From Clostridiales bacterium (GTDB taxonomy: Bacteria; Bacillota; Clostridia; Oscillospirales; Oscillospiraceae): DNA of 64,000 nucleotides. Shown here piece after piece: positions 1-6,629 of this stretch. Location: assembly GCA_004554585.1 (NCBI GenBank), contig SFLH01000005.1, forward strand, positions 55,263 to 119,262, given 5' to 3'. The notes under the pieces are model-generated. The model did not search any database. It had not been told where the DNA came from and saw nothing but the letters and a program-made list of their open reading frames with translations. A program made the position numbers and the translations under genes. Each line of letters opens with the position of its first letter. Position 1 is the first letter of the stretch.

Positions 1-186
1 ATGGACGCCCTCATGGCCGGGCGGACCACCTTCGTCATCGCCCACCGGCTCTCCACCATCCAGAACGCCGACCTGATCGTGGTGCTGGACCATGGACATG
101 TCATTGAAATGGGCAACCACGACACCCTCATCGCCAAAAAGGGCACCTATTATCAGCTCTACACCGGTGCCTTTGAGCTGGAATAA
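1..186 (+). CDS. ABC transporter ATP-binding protein, C-terminal end only
   Basis: This is the last 61 codons of an ABC transporter; the true start lies left of the window, so the ATG at position 1 is internal. The visible part carries the H-loop region (FVIAHRLSTI, residues 11-20) and the LIVVLDHGHVIEMGNHDTLI stretch that follows it in exporter-type nucleotide-binding domains. Such C-termini are typical of fused permease/ATPase multidrug or lipid exporters (MsbA/LmrA-like), which hydrolyse ATP to drive export across the membrane. Walker A, Walker B and the membrane domain are not in view, so the substrate cannot be guessed. A hairpin terminator follows and the next gene is convergent. Confidence 0.9.
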   Translation: MDALMAGRTTFVIAHRLSTIQNADLIVVLDHGHVIEMGNHDTLIAKKGTYYQLYTGAFELE

Positions 187-211
187 TTCCGCAGATTCTC
201 TCCTCCACGAA

Positions 212-275
212 ACACCCCCCAGGGACGGCCTGCAGGCGCAGGTCCGTCTCTGGGGGGTGCTCTGTCTTCTTTTTC
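212..275 (+). terminator. Rho-independent terminator after the ABC gene
   Basis: A long stem (CACCCCCCAGGGACGG with CCGTCTCTGGGGGGTG as the other arm, about 213-259) is followed by a T-rich stretch at 264-274. It lies between the convergent ABC gene and cysS and may serve both. Confidence 0.65.
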
Positions 276-289
276 AGATGGTGCCGTCG

Positions 290-1693
290 TCAGTCCTTGG
301 ACCACTTGACCCCCTGGGGGGTGTCCATGAGGGTGATGCCCATGGCCTTCAGCTCGTCGCGGATGCGGTCGGCCTCAGCGAAGTTCTTGGCCTTCCGGGC
401 CTCCTGGCGGGCCTGGATCATGGCCTCCACCTTTTCACTCAGGTCGTCGTCGGCCTCCTTCTTGTTGTACAGCAGGCCCAGCACGTCGGTGAACTCGTGG
501 AGCATGTCCAGGCAGGCCTGGGCCAGGGCCTTGGTGGGGTTCTTTTCCACAGCGATGTTGATGGCCCGCACCAGCTCGAAGATGACGCTGACGGCGTCGG
601 CGGTGTTCAGGTCGTCGTCCATGGCGTCGTCGAATTTCTGGCGGTAGCTGTCAAAGGTGTCGGTAAAGGCCTTTTCCTCGGCGGTCAGGCCCCCGTCGGC
701 CCCGTTCTTCACCAGGAACTCCAGGTTGCTCTCAGCGGTGTATAGCCGCTCCAGGGAGTTCTGGGCCATGATGAGGGAGTCCCGGGAGTAGTTCAGGGGG
801 GAGCGGTACTGGGCCGAGAGCATGAAGAAACGCACGGCCTCATAGCCATAGGCCTCGGCGGCCTCCCGGACGGTGAAGAAGTTGCCCAGGGACTTGGACA
901 TCTTCTGGTTGTCGATGTTCAAAAAGCCGTTGTGGAGCCAGTAGTTGACGAACTTGCAGCCGTTGGCGGCCTCAGACTGGGCAATCTCGTTCTCATGGTG
1001 GGGGAACTGGAGATCCTCTCCGCCGCAGTGGATGTCGATGGTCTTGCCCAGGTAGCGGTTGGACATGGCCGAGCACTCGATGTGCCAGCCGGGCCGGCCC
1101 TGGCCCCAGGGGGAGTCCCAATAGGGCTCGCCGGGCTTGGCGGCCTTCCAGAGGGCGAAGTCCAGGGGGTCCTCCTTGACGTCGTTGACGTCGATGCGGG
1201 CGCCGGCCTGAAGGTCCTCAATGGGCTGGTGGGAGAGCTTGCCGTAGTCGGCAAACTTCTTGGTGCGGTAGTACACATCGCCGCCTGCGGCATAGGCGTA
1301 GCCCTTGTCGATGAGGGTCTGGACCAGGTCGATGATCTGCTGGATGTTCTCGGTAGCCTTGGGGTGGATGGTGGCGTCCCGGACCCCCAGGCCGTGGGCA
1401 TCCTTGAAGTACTCCTCGATGTACTTCTCAGAAATCTCCTGGGAGGTGGTGCCCTCCTCATTGGCCCGCTTGATGATCTTGTCGTCCACGTCGGTGAAGT
1501 TCTGCACGAAGGTCACGTCGTACCCCCGGTACTCCAGGTAGCGGCGCAGCACGTCGAAGAGGATCATGGGGCGGGCGTTGCCCACGTGGATGAAATTGTA
1601 CACGGTGGGGCCGCAGCAATACATCTTCACCTGGCCGGGGGTGAGGGGGACGAACTCCTCCTTCTGGCGGGTCATGGTGTTAAACAGCTTCAT
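290..1693 (-). CDS. cysS: Cysteinyl-tRNA synthetase
   Basis: Charges tRNA-Cys with cysteine in the cytoplasm, using ATP. The 467-residue length is normal for the family. The class I signature is seen near the N-terminus as PTVYNFIHVGNARP (HIGH equivalent HVGN) and the KMSKS loop as NQKMSKSLGNF in the middle. Zinc ligands are plausible at Cys27-28 and in GWHIECSAM and HCGGEDLQFPHHENE. It is the second gene of the cysE-cysS operon: its start lies inside the last 14 bases of cysE, so the two are translationally coupled. Both are controlled by the Cys T-box upstream of cysE, so uncharged tRNA-Cys should raise both cysteine synthesis and tRNA charging. Confidence 0.97.
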   Translation of the reverse strand: MKLFNTMTRQKEEFVPLTPGQVKMYCCGPTVYNFIHVGNARPMILFDVLRRYLEYRGYDVTFVQNFTDVDDKIIKRANEEGTTSQEISEKYIEEYFKDAHGLGVRDATIHPKATENIQQIIDLVQTLIDKGYAYAAGGDVYYRTKKFADYGKLSHQPIEDLQAGARIDVNDVKEDPLDFALWKAAKPGEPYWDSPWGQGRPGWHIECSAMSNRYLGKTIDIHCGGEDLQFPHHENEIAQSEAANGCKFVNYWLHNGFLNIDNQKMSKSLGNFFTVREAAEAYGYEAVRFFMLSAQYRSPLNYSRDSLIMAQNSLERLYTAESNLEFLVKNGADGGLTAEEKAFTDTFDSYRQKFDDAMDDDLNTADAVSVIFELVRAINIAVEKNPTKALAQACLDMLHEFTDVLGLLYNKKEADDDLSEKVEAMIQARQEARKAKNFAEADRIRDELKAMGITLMDTPQGVKWSKD

Positions 1694-2357
1694 GTTGGTT
1701 CTCCTTCCTGTCTTCTTCCTCTTTGTGTTTCCGGTCGATATAGTTCTCCAGCCAGGTCAGGCGGGAGTTGAGGGCTTCCAGTTCCTTCTGCACCGGGTCG
1801 GTGACGCTGACCTGGTCCACGTCCCCTACGAAGTCGGTCTTCTCCCCGGCGATGCGGACCACCCGGGCGGGCACGCCCACGGCGGTGGCGTTTTCCGGGA
1901 TCTCCTTGAGGACCACCGCGTTGGCGGCGATGCGGGCCCCGTCGCCCACCTTAAAGGGCCCCAGAACCTTGGAGCCGGTGGACAGCAGCACGTTGTTGCC
2001 GATGGTGGGGTGGCGCTTACCCTGGTCCTTGCCGGTGCCGCCCAGGGTGACCCCGTGGTAGATCAGGCAGTCGTCTCCCACCTCCGCGGTCTCGCCGATG
2101 ACGATGCCCATGCCGTGGTCGATGACCAGGCGGCGGCCGATCTTGGCGCCGGGGTGGATCTCGATGCCCGTCCAGAACCGGCTCCACTGGGAGATGGTCC
2201 GGGCCAAAAACTTCATGTTATGACAGTAACAGAAATGGGCCGCCCGATGATAGACAGTGGCGTGGACACCGGGGTAGAGGAGAAAAACCTCCAACTTGCT
2301 CCGGGCCGCCGGATCGCGGGCCTGATAGGCCGCCAACGTTTCGCTCAGATGGGACAT
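1680..2357 (-). CDS. cysE: Serine O-acetyltransferase
   Basis: Acetylates L-serine with acetyl-CoA to O-acetylserine, the first step of cysteine synthesis. The 225-residue protein is the short Firmicutes form. The N-terminal helical domain includes FCYCHNMKFLARTISQWSRF, followed by left-handed beta-helix hexapeptide repeats (IHPGAKIGRRLVIDHGMGIV, GETAEVGDDCLIYHGVTLGG, KRHPTIGNNVLLSTGSKVLG), with the catalytic His in DHGMGIVIGE. A GAGGTGA ribosome site sits before ATG 2357. First gene of the operon with cysS, which it overlaps by 14 bases; the upstream T-box ties expression to tRNA-Cys charging. Confidence 0.97.
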   Translation of the reverse strand: MSHLSETLAAYQARDPAARSKLEVFLLYPGVHATVYHRAAHFCYCHNMKFLARTISQWSRFWTGIEIHPGAKIGRRLVIDHGMGIVIGETAEVGDDCLIYHGVTLGGTGKDQGKRHPTIGNNVLLSTGSKVLGPFKVGDGARIAANAVVLKEIPENATAVGVPARVVRIAGEKTDFVGDVDQVSVTDPVQKELEALNSRLTWLENYIDRKHKEEEDRKENQHEAV

Positions 2358-2439
2358 TTCCGGTCACCTCACTCAAAATTCAGAAAAAAACATCACAGCA
2401 TGTTATGCTCCGGCGGGCCCGATGGCCCCGCCCTCTGGA

Positions 2440-2700
2440 ACCCAGGGCAACAAAAAACGCCTCCCGACCCACACAGGGTCAAGAGGCGATACACAACCGC
2501 GGTTCCACTCTTGTTTCTCACTCAAGAAGGCCGGTAACGGTGCCAAACCGGAGGGCATCTGCATCCCTCTCGCTCCCGGGCGCACTTTCCCATCGCTCCC
2601 CGTGGGGCGGCTTGCAGTCGGTGGCCTCCCCTCTCTGTCCGGTTCTGCGGATGGTACTCTTCCCGTTCCACACGAGATGAACTTTTCACATCCTGTCGAT
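2440..2700 (-). promoter_or_regulatory. T-box riboswitch, Cys specifier, for cysE-cysS
   Basis: Reading the minus strand, the conserved T-box sequence AGAGTGGAACCGCGG lies at 2511-2497. It is followed by a competing terminator (2488-2450: stem CGCCTCTTGACCC with GGGTCGGGAGGCG, then TTTTTTG). Upstream is a long Stem I region; a TGC codon followed by A at 2616-2614 fits a Cys specifier, which matches the downstream genes. Uncharged tRNA-Cys should stabilise the antiterminator and let transcription into cysE-cysS proceed. The upstream boundary is approximate. Confidence 0.92.
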
Positions 2701-2741
2701 GCTGCCCACATCTTACCACGCCCCGGCATTCCTGTCAAGCA

Positions 2742-2771
2742 AAACCCGCCCGGGCTGTCCCGGGCGGGTTT
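2742..2771 (-). terminator. Terminator of the flavin oxidoreductase gene
   Basis: Perfect 13-bp stem (AAACCCGCCCGGG, loop of 4, CCCGGGCGGGTTT), running into TTTT on the minus strand just after the stop of the 2832-4778 gene. Confidence 0.8.
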
Positions 2772-2831
2772 GAGGCAAGGTCAGAGGCCGGCGCGACTGG
2801 GCGGGCGGCGGACCTCCAGGGCAGCAGCTTC

Positions 2832-4778
2832 TCACAGGGACAGGGCCCCGTGGTAGCCCTGGTGGATGGCGTCCCAGATCTGGCCGCCCTGCACCGCGTC
2901 TCCCAGGGCAATCACCTTGGGACAGGCCCCGGACAGGGCGTCGCCGTAGGGGCGGCTGGGCACGGTGCCCAGGGCCAGGACCACCCGGTCACAGGGATAG
3001 ACGTACTCCTCCCCGGTCTGGCTGTCTGCAAACCAGACCCGGTCAGTGCCGACGCGGGTGAGGGTGCGGCTGGTGAGCAGGACCACGTTGTTGATCTCCA
3101 GCACCGCCGTGACCCCGTTGCGGTTGGAGCCCTGGACGCCGGGGGCCAGCCGGGGAGCGGCCTCCAGGACCAGGACGGCGTTGTTCCGCTCCCGGGCTGA
3201 GAGATACTCGGCGGTCTCCAGGCCGGTCATGCCGGAACCCACCACCACCACGCTCTCCTCCCGGACGTCTACAGCGCCGGTGAGGATCTGGGGCGGGGTG
3301 CACACCAGGGGGCTGTCCTGGGCGCCGGGGATGGAGGCCGGGACGGCGGGACGGCTGCCGGTGGCGTCCAAAATGGCATAGGGGGCCAGGGCGGCCAGTT
3401 CCTCCACCGTGGGGGCATGGCCCAGGCGCAGCTCCACCCCCGCCTGGCGGCAGCGGTGAAGCAGGCTGTCCCGCAGCCACAAAATCTTCTCCTTCCGGGG
3501 GGCCAGGGCGGCCAGGCGGAGCTGTCCCCCCGCCTCCTGGGCCTGTTCAAACAGGATCACCCGGAAGCCCCGCCGGGCGGCCATCCAGGCTCCCTCCAGC
3601 CCCGCCGGGCCGGCGCCCAGCACCACCACCAGCCGGCCGTCCCCGTCCCGGCGCAGAGGGGGCAGGTGGGCCTCGTAGCCCGTCTCGGGGTTCACGGCGC
3701 AGGTGATGTGACCCTCCACATCGTACTTGGCAAAGCAGGCCATGCAGGAGATGCAGGGCAGGATGTCCCGCTCCCGGCCGGTGCGGGCCTTTTCCGCCCA
3801 CTGGGGGTCGGCCAGGTGGGCCCGGACGGAGGCAGCAAAGTCCAGCACCCCCTCTTCCAGCAGCCGCTCGGCATAGGCCGGGTCCCGGATGAGGGCCACG
3901 GACAGCACAGGGATGGAGACGGTGCCCTTGACCGCCTTGGCCAGGTGCTTGCGCCAGCCCTGGGGGTAGTACATGGGCTCCACGCTCTGGCTGAGTTTGC
4001 TGTCGGTGCCCGAGGCGGTGACGTTGATGGCGTCCACCCCCCAGGCCTCCAGCATCTGACAGATCTTGATGCCCGTGTCGGCGTGGTAGCCCTTGGGGCC
4101 GATGTACTCCTCCAGGGAGATGCGGAACATCAGGGGGAAGTCCCGGCCGCAGGTGGCCCGGATGGCCGCCACGATCTCCCCCAGGATGCGGGCACGGTTT
4201 TCCAGGCTGCCGCCGTACTCATCGGTGCGGTGGTTGGTGACGGGACTGAGGAAGCTGTGGAGAAAATAGTGGTGGGCGGCGTGGACCTCGATCCCGTCAA
4301 ATCCCCCCTCCTTCACCCGGCGGGCGGCCTGGCCAAACTTTTGCACAATGGCGGCGATGTCCTCCCGGGTGGCCTCCTCCGCCTGGCCCCGCTTTTTCCC
4401 CCGGGCCGGCGAGGCCGACAGCAGGGGCAGGGCGTTGAGCTTGGGATCGGCGTTGGCCCCGGGGTGGAAGAGCTGGGCAAAGAGCTTCGTGCCGTACGGA
4501 TGGACCCGGTCGGCCAGCTGGCGGAAGGAGTCCACGCTCTCCTCCCGGTCCCCGTTGAGCTCCCGGGGGAAGAGGACGCCCCGCTCCTGGTCCACGCTGA
4601 CCATCTCGGTAATGATCAGGCCCACGCCGCCCTTGGCCCGGGCCTCATAGTAGGCCAGCATCTCCTCGGTCATGGTCCCGTCCGGCTGGGACAGGGAGGC
4701 CGAGGCCGCCGTCATGGCGATGCGGTTGGGGATGGTGAGGGTCCCGATCCTGCCGGGGCTGAAGAGTTTTTCGTACAT
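2832..4778 (-). CDS. NADH:flavin oxidoreductase / 2,4-dienoyl-CoA reductase-type enzyme (OYE fused to FAD domain)
   Basis: A 648-residue FMN, 4Fe-4S and FAD flavoenzyme of the 2-enoate reductase / 2,4-dienoyl-CoA reductase family, which reduces activated C=C bonds with NAD(P)H. The N-terminal old-yellow-enzyme TIM barrel (about 1-335) contains GFDGIEVHAAHHYFLHSFLS and TDEYGGSLENR. The cluster ligands follow as CISCMAC...C (Cys342, 345, 348, 360). A dinucleotide fold at 385-393 (VLGAGPAG) and a second GSGMTG motif mark FAD and NAD(P) binding. Gut relatives include the bile-acid BaiCD/BaiH proteins and enoate reductases, but nothing here fixes the substrate. Single-gene unit with its own promoter and terminator. 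Confidence 0.9.
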   Translation of the reverse strand: MYEKLFSPGRIGTLTIPNRIAMTAASASLSQPDGTMTEEMLAYYEARAKGGVGLIITEMVSVDQERGVLFPRELNGDREESVDSFRQLADRVHPYGTKLFAQLFHPGANADPKLNALPLLSASPARGKKRGQAEEATREDIAAIVQKFGQAARRVKEGGFDGIEVHAAHHYFLHSFLSPVTNHRTDEYGGSLENRARILGEIVAAIRATCGRDFPLMFRISLEEYIGPKGYHADTGIKICQMLEAWGVDAINVTASGTDSKLSQSVEPMYYPQGWRKHLAKAVKGTVSIPVLSVALIRDPAYAERLLEEGVLDFAASVRAHLADPQWAEKARTGRERDILPCISCMACFAKYDVEGHITCAVNPETGYEAHLPPLRRDGDGRLVVVLGAGPAGLEGAWMAARRGFRVILFEQAQEAGGQLRLAALAPRKEKILWLRDSLLHRCRQAGVELRLGHAPTVEELAALAPYAILDATGSRPAVPASIPGAQDSPLVCTPPQILTGAVDVREESVVVVGSGMTGLETAEYLSARERNNAVLVLEAAPRLAPGVQGSNRNGVTAVLEINNVVLLTSRTLTRVGTDRVWFADSQTGEEYVYPCDRVVLALGTVPSRPYGDALSGACPKVIALGDAVQGGQIWDAIHQGYHGALSL

Positions 4779-4827
4779 GACACGTCTGCCTTTCTCTCGC
4801 TGGGACAGCGTTTTTTCTTTATTCTAT

Positions 4828-4856
4828 ATTCTATCGGTTCCCCAGCAAAAAGGCAA
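4828..4856 (-). promoter_or_regulatory. Promoter of the flavin oxidoreductase gene
   Basis: On the minus strand TTGCCT (4856-4851), a 17-base spacer and TAGAAT (4833-4828) form a sigma-A type promoter about 50 bases before the ATG at 4778. Confidence 0.55.
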
Positions 4857-4873
4857 GGGCCTCCGGCTTGCGA

Positions 4874-4918
4874 AAAGCCCCCTGGCGCGGCTTGGTCTGC
4901 CGTGGTCCAGGGGGCTGG
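4874..4918 (-). terminator. Terminator after the PH-like gene
   Basis: Minus-strand stem AGCCCCCTGG...CCAGGGGGCT followed by TTTTC, just beyond the stop at 4948. Confidence 0.7.
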
Positions 4919-4947
4919 TTGTTCTTGTCGGCTGGAATTGGGGAGGG

Positions 4948-5538
4948 TCAGTCTTTCTCTCCGGTGTCCTCTGCCGCCGGTTCCGGCGCGGGCGCCTCCG
5001 CAGGCGGGGTCTGGGCCTGGGTGGCTTCCTTTGCCGCCTGGGCCTTGGCCGCTTTCACGGCCTCTTTCTCGGCCTTCTGGGCCTTTTCCTTGGCCTCTGC
5101 CTCGGCCCGGCGTTGCTCCTTCATCTCCTTGCGCAGCTGGCTAAGGTACTCCGGGGGGACCACGTCGGACCCCTTGGGGTTGAGGATGTACTCCCGGACC
5201 TTGTGGGCCAGCTCCTCGGTGGAGGGGTGAACCACTACCAAGTTGTTTTCATAGGCGTACCAGTAGCTCTTCTTCACGTCGGGCATCTCTTTGGTGATCA
5301 GCTGCAGGCAGGCCATGCGCATGCCAGTGGGCGGGGTGTAGACCACGTCCTTGATGGAGCTGAAGGGGATCACCCGTTCCTTCTCCTTCATCTTCGTCTT
5401 GCCCAGGCACCGGATGACGCAGTAGTCCAGATACACGTCTAACCGGGAGGAGCCCCCCGGCAGCCAGAACAGCAGGCCCTTGCGGATGGCCTGGTGGTGG
5501 GCAATTGCCTTTTCCTTTTTCTTTTTCCGTCCAAACAT
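4948..5538 (-). CDS. Hypothetical protein: PH-like N-terminal domain with Ala/Glu/Lys-rich tail
   Basis: A 196-residue protein I cannot name. ATG 5538 is preferred over longer in-frame starts because AGAAGGAAGG lies about 10 bases upstream and an independent promoter precedes it. Residues 1-10 are lysine-rich (MFGRKKKKEK). Residues ~15-120 look like a beta-rich pleckstrin-homology-type fold of the kind found in YdbT/DUF4429-like proteins (LDVYLDYCVIRCLG, IPFSSIKDVVYTPP, NLVVVHPSTEELAHKVREYI). From ~130 to 175 is a charged coiled-coil-like Ala/Glu/Lys helix, ending in a Pro/Ala/Glu-rich tail. There is no signal peptide or membrane segment, so it is probably cytoplasmic. Function unknown. Confidence 0.75.
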   Translation of the reverse strand: MFGRKKKKEKAIAHHQAIRKGLLFWLPGGSSRLDVYLDYCVIRCLGKTKMKEKERVIPFSSIKDVVYTPPTGMRMACLQLITKEMPDVKKSYWYAYENNLVVVHPSTEELAHKVREYILNPKGSDVVPPEYLSQLRKEMKEQRRAEAEAKEKAQKAEKEAVKAAKAQAAKEATQAQTPPAEAPAPEPAAEDTGEKD

Positions 5539-5578
5539 GGCCGCAGCCTTCCTTCTTTCTGGGAGTTTCTTCCGATTT

Positions 5579-5607
5579 AGTATACCCCATCCCCGCAGAG
5601 ATGACAA
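5579..5607 (-). promoter_or_regulatory. Promoter of the PH-like gene
   Basis: TTGTCA (5607-5602), 17-base spacer and TATACT (5584-5579) on the minus strand: near-consensus sigma-A promoter. Only the last bases of the -35 side lie near the stop of the upstream aldo/keto reductase gene, so the two genes are separate units. Confidence 0.7.
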
Positions 5608-5611
5608 GCCG

Positions 5612-6463
5612 TCAAAAGTCGATATTGTCCGGGTCGTGGCCGGAGGTGCCGAAGGGGGGCAGGGCCGCGATGGCCGCCAGGTCTTCGGGCGCCAGGGCAA
5701 AGTCAAAGATCTCCCGGTTCTCCCGCACCCGGGCGGGGGTGTTGGACTTGGGCAGAGGGAGGGTCCCCTGCTCCAGGCACCAGCGCAGGCAAATCTGAGC
5801 GGGGCTTTTGCCGTACTTCTCCCCCAGCTGGGCCAGCAGGGGGTGGCCCAGCACCCGGCCCTGGCCCAGGGGGCTCCAGGCCTCCACCAGGATGCCGTGG
5901 GCCTGGCAGAAGGCGATCAGCTCCCGCTGCTGCCAGCCGGGGTTGCACTCGATCTGGTCCACCATGGGGGCCGTCTCCTCCTCCAGCAGGGGGGCCAGGT
6001 GGTGGGGCAGGAAGTTGGACACGCCGATGGCCCGGACCCGGCCCTCCCGGTAGACCTTGCACAGGGCCCGCCAGGTCTGGCGGTTGATCTCCTGCCAGTC
6101 GGGGAAGCGGTTGGCCGCCGCGGGCCAGTGGATCAGGTAGAGGTCCAGGTAGTCCGTGCCCAGGGCGGCCAAGGTCCGGTCAAAGGCCCGCAGGGTGGTG
6201 TCATACCCCCGGTCGGTGTTCCAGACCTTGCTGGTGAGAAAGACTTCTTCCCGGGCCAGGCCGCTCTCCCGCAGCCCCTGGCCCACGCTGGTCTCGTTGC
6301 GGTAATAGGCCGCCGTGTCGATGTGCCGGTAGCCCAGGTCCAGGGCCGTTTTCACAGCGGCCGCCGTCTCGGGGCCTTCCTTCATCCGCCAGGTGCCAAA
6401 GCCGGGGCAGGGGATGACCACCCCGTTGGACAGGGTGTAGAATTCCCGCTTCCGTTCTTCCAT
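5612..6463 (-). CDS. Aldo/keto reductase family oxidoreductase
   Basis: A 283-residue NADPH-dependent reductase of carbonyl compounds, of the diketogluconate reductase / glyoxal reductase type (AKR5-like). The whole catalytic tetrad is visible: Asp and Tyr in GYRHIDTAAYYRNE, Lys in FLTSKVWN, His in LDLYLIHWP. The family signatures GFGTWRMKEG near the N-terminus, IGVSNF in the middle and LPLPKSNTPARVREN near the C-terminus (phosphate binding of NADPH) are all present. The substrate is not predictable. Monocistronic with a strong promoter 60 bases upstream. Confidence 0.93.
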   Translation of the reverse strand: MEERKREFYTLSNGVVIPCPGFGTWRMKEGPETAAAVKTALDLGYRHIDTAAYYRNETSVGQGLRESGLAREEVFLTSKVWNTDRGYDTTLRAFDRTLAALGTDYLDLYLIHWPAAANRFPDWQEINRQTWRALCKVYREGRVRAIGVSNFLPHHLAPLLEEETAPMVDQIECNPGWQQRELIAFCQAHGILVEAWSPLGQGRVLGHPLLAQLGEKYGKSPAQICLRWCLEQGTLPLPKSNTPARVRENREIFDFALAPEDLAAIAALPPFGTSGHDPDNIDF

Positions 6464-6522
6464 GGTGCCACTTCCTTTCCCGCGTCATCCCGCGATGACG
6501 TTGTCGATGGTTTTATAAAAAT

Positions 6523-6551
6523 ATGATACCTTCTTTCCCCGCCCCCGTCAA
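6523..6551 (-). promoter_or_regulatory. Promoter of the aldo/keto reductase gene
   Basis: TTGACG (6551-6546), 17-base spacer and TATCAT (6528-6523) on the minus strand; close to consensus. Confidence 0.7.
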
Positions 6552-6556
6552 CCGGC

Positions 6557-6598
6557 ACTGCCCCGAGGGGCCGCCAAATTGGCGGGCCCTCGGGGCAG
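6557..6598. terminator. GC-rich hairpin between spoIIE and the aldo/keto reductase gene
   Basis: A 17-bp stem (CTGCCCCGAGGG-type arms) with a short AT loop, just after the spoIIE stop. No clear T-run follows on either strand, so it may be a weak or factor-assisted terminator. Confidence 0.4.
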
Positions 6599-6629
6599 CT
6601 GGGTGTCGTATCCATTGGAGTTTTCCGGT

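Noticed and set aside
92..745. Long plus-strand open frame across cysS
   Set aside because: It is antisense to cysS, with a Gly/Val/Leu-rich product typical of shadows in GC-rich DNA; cysS has full family motifs.
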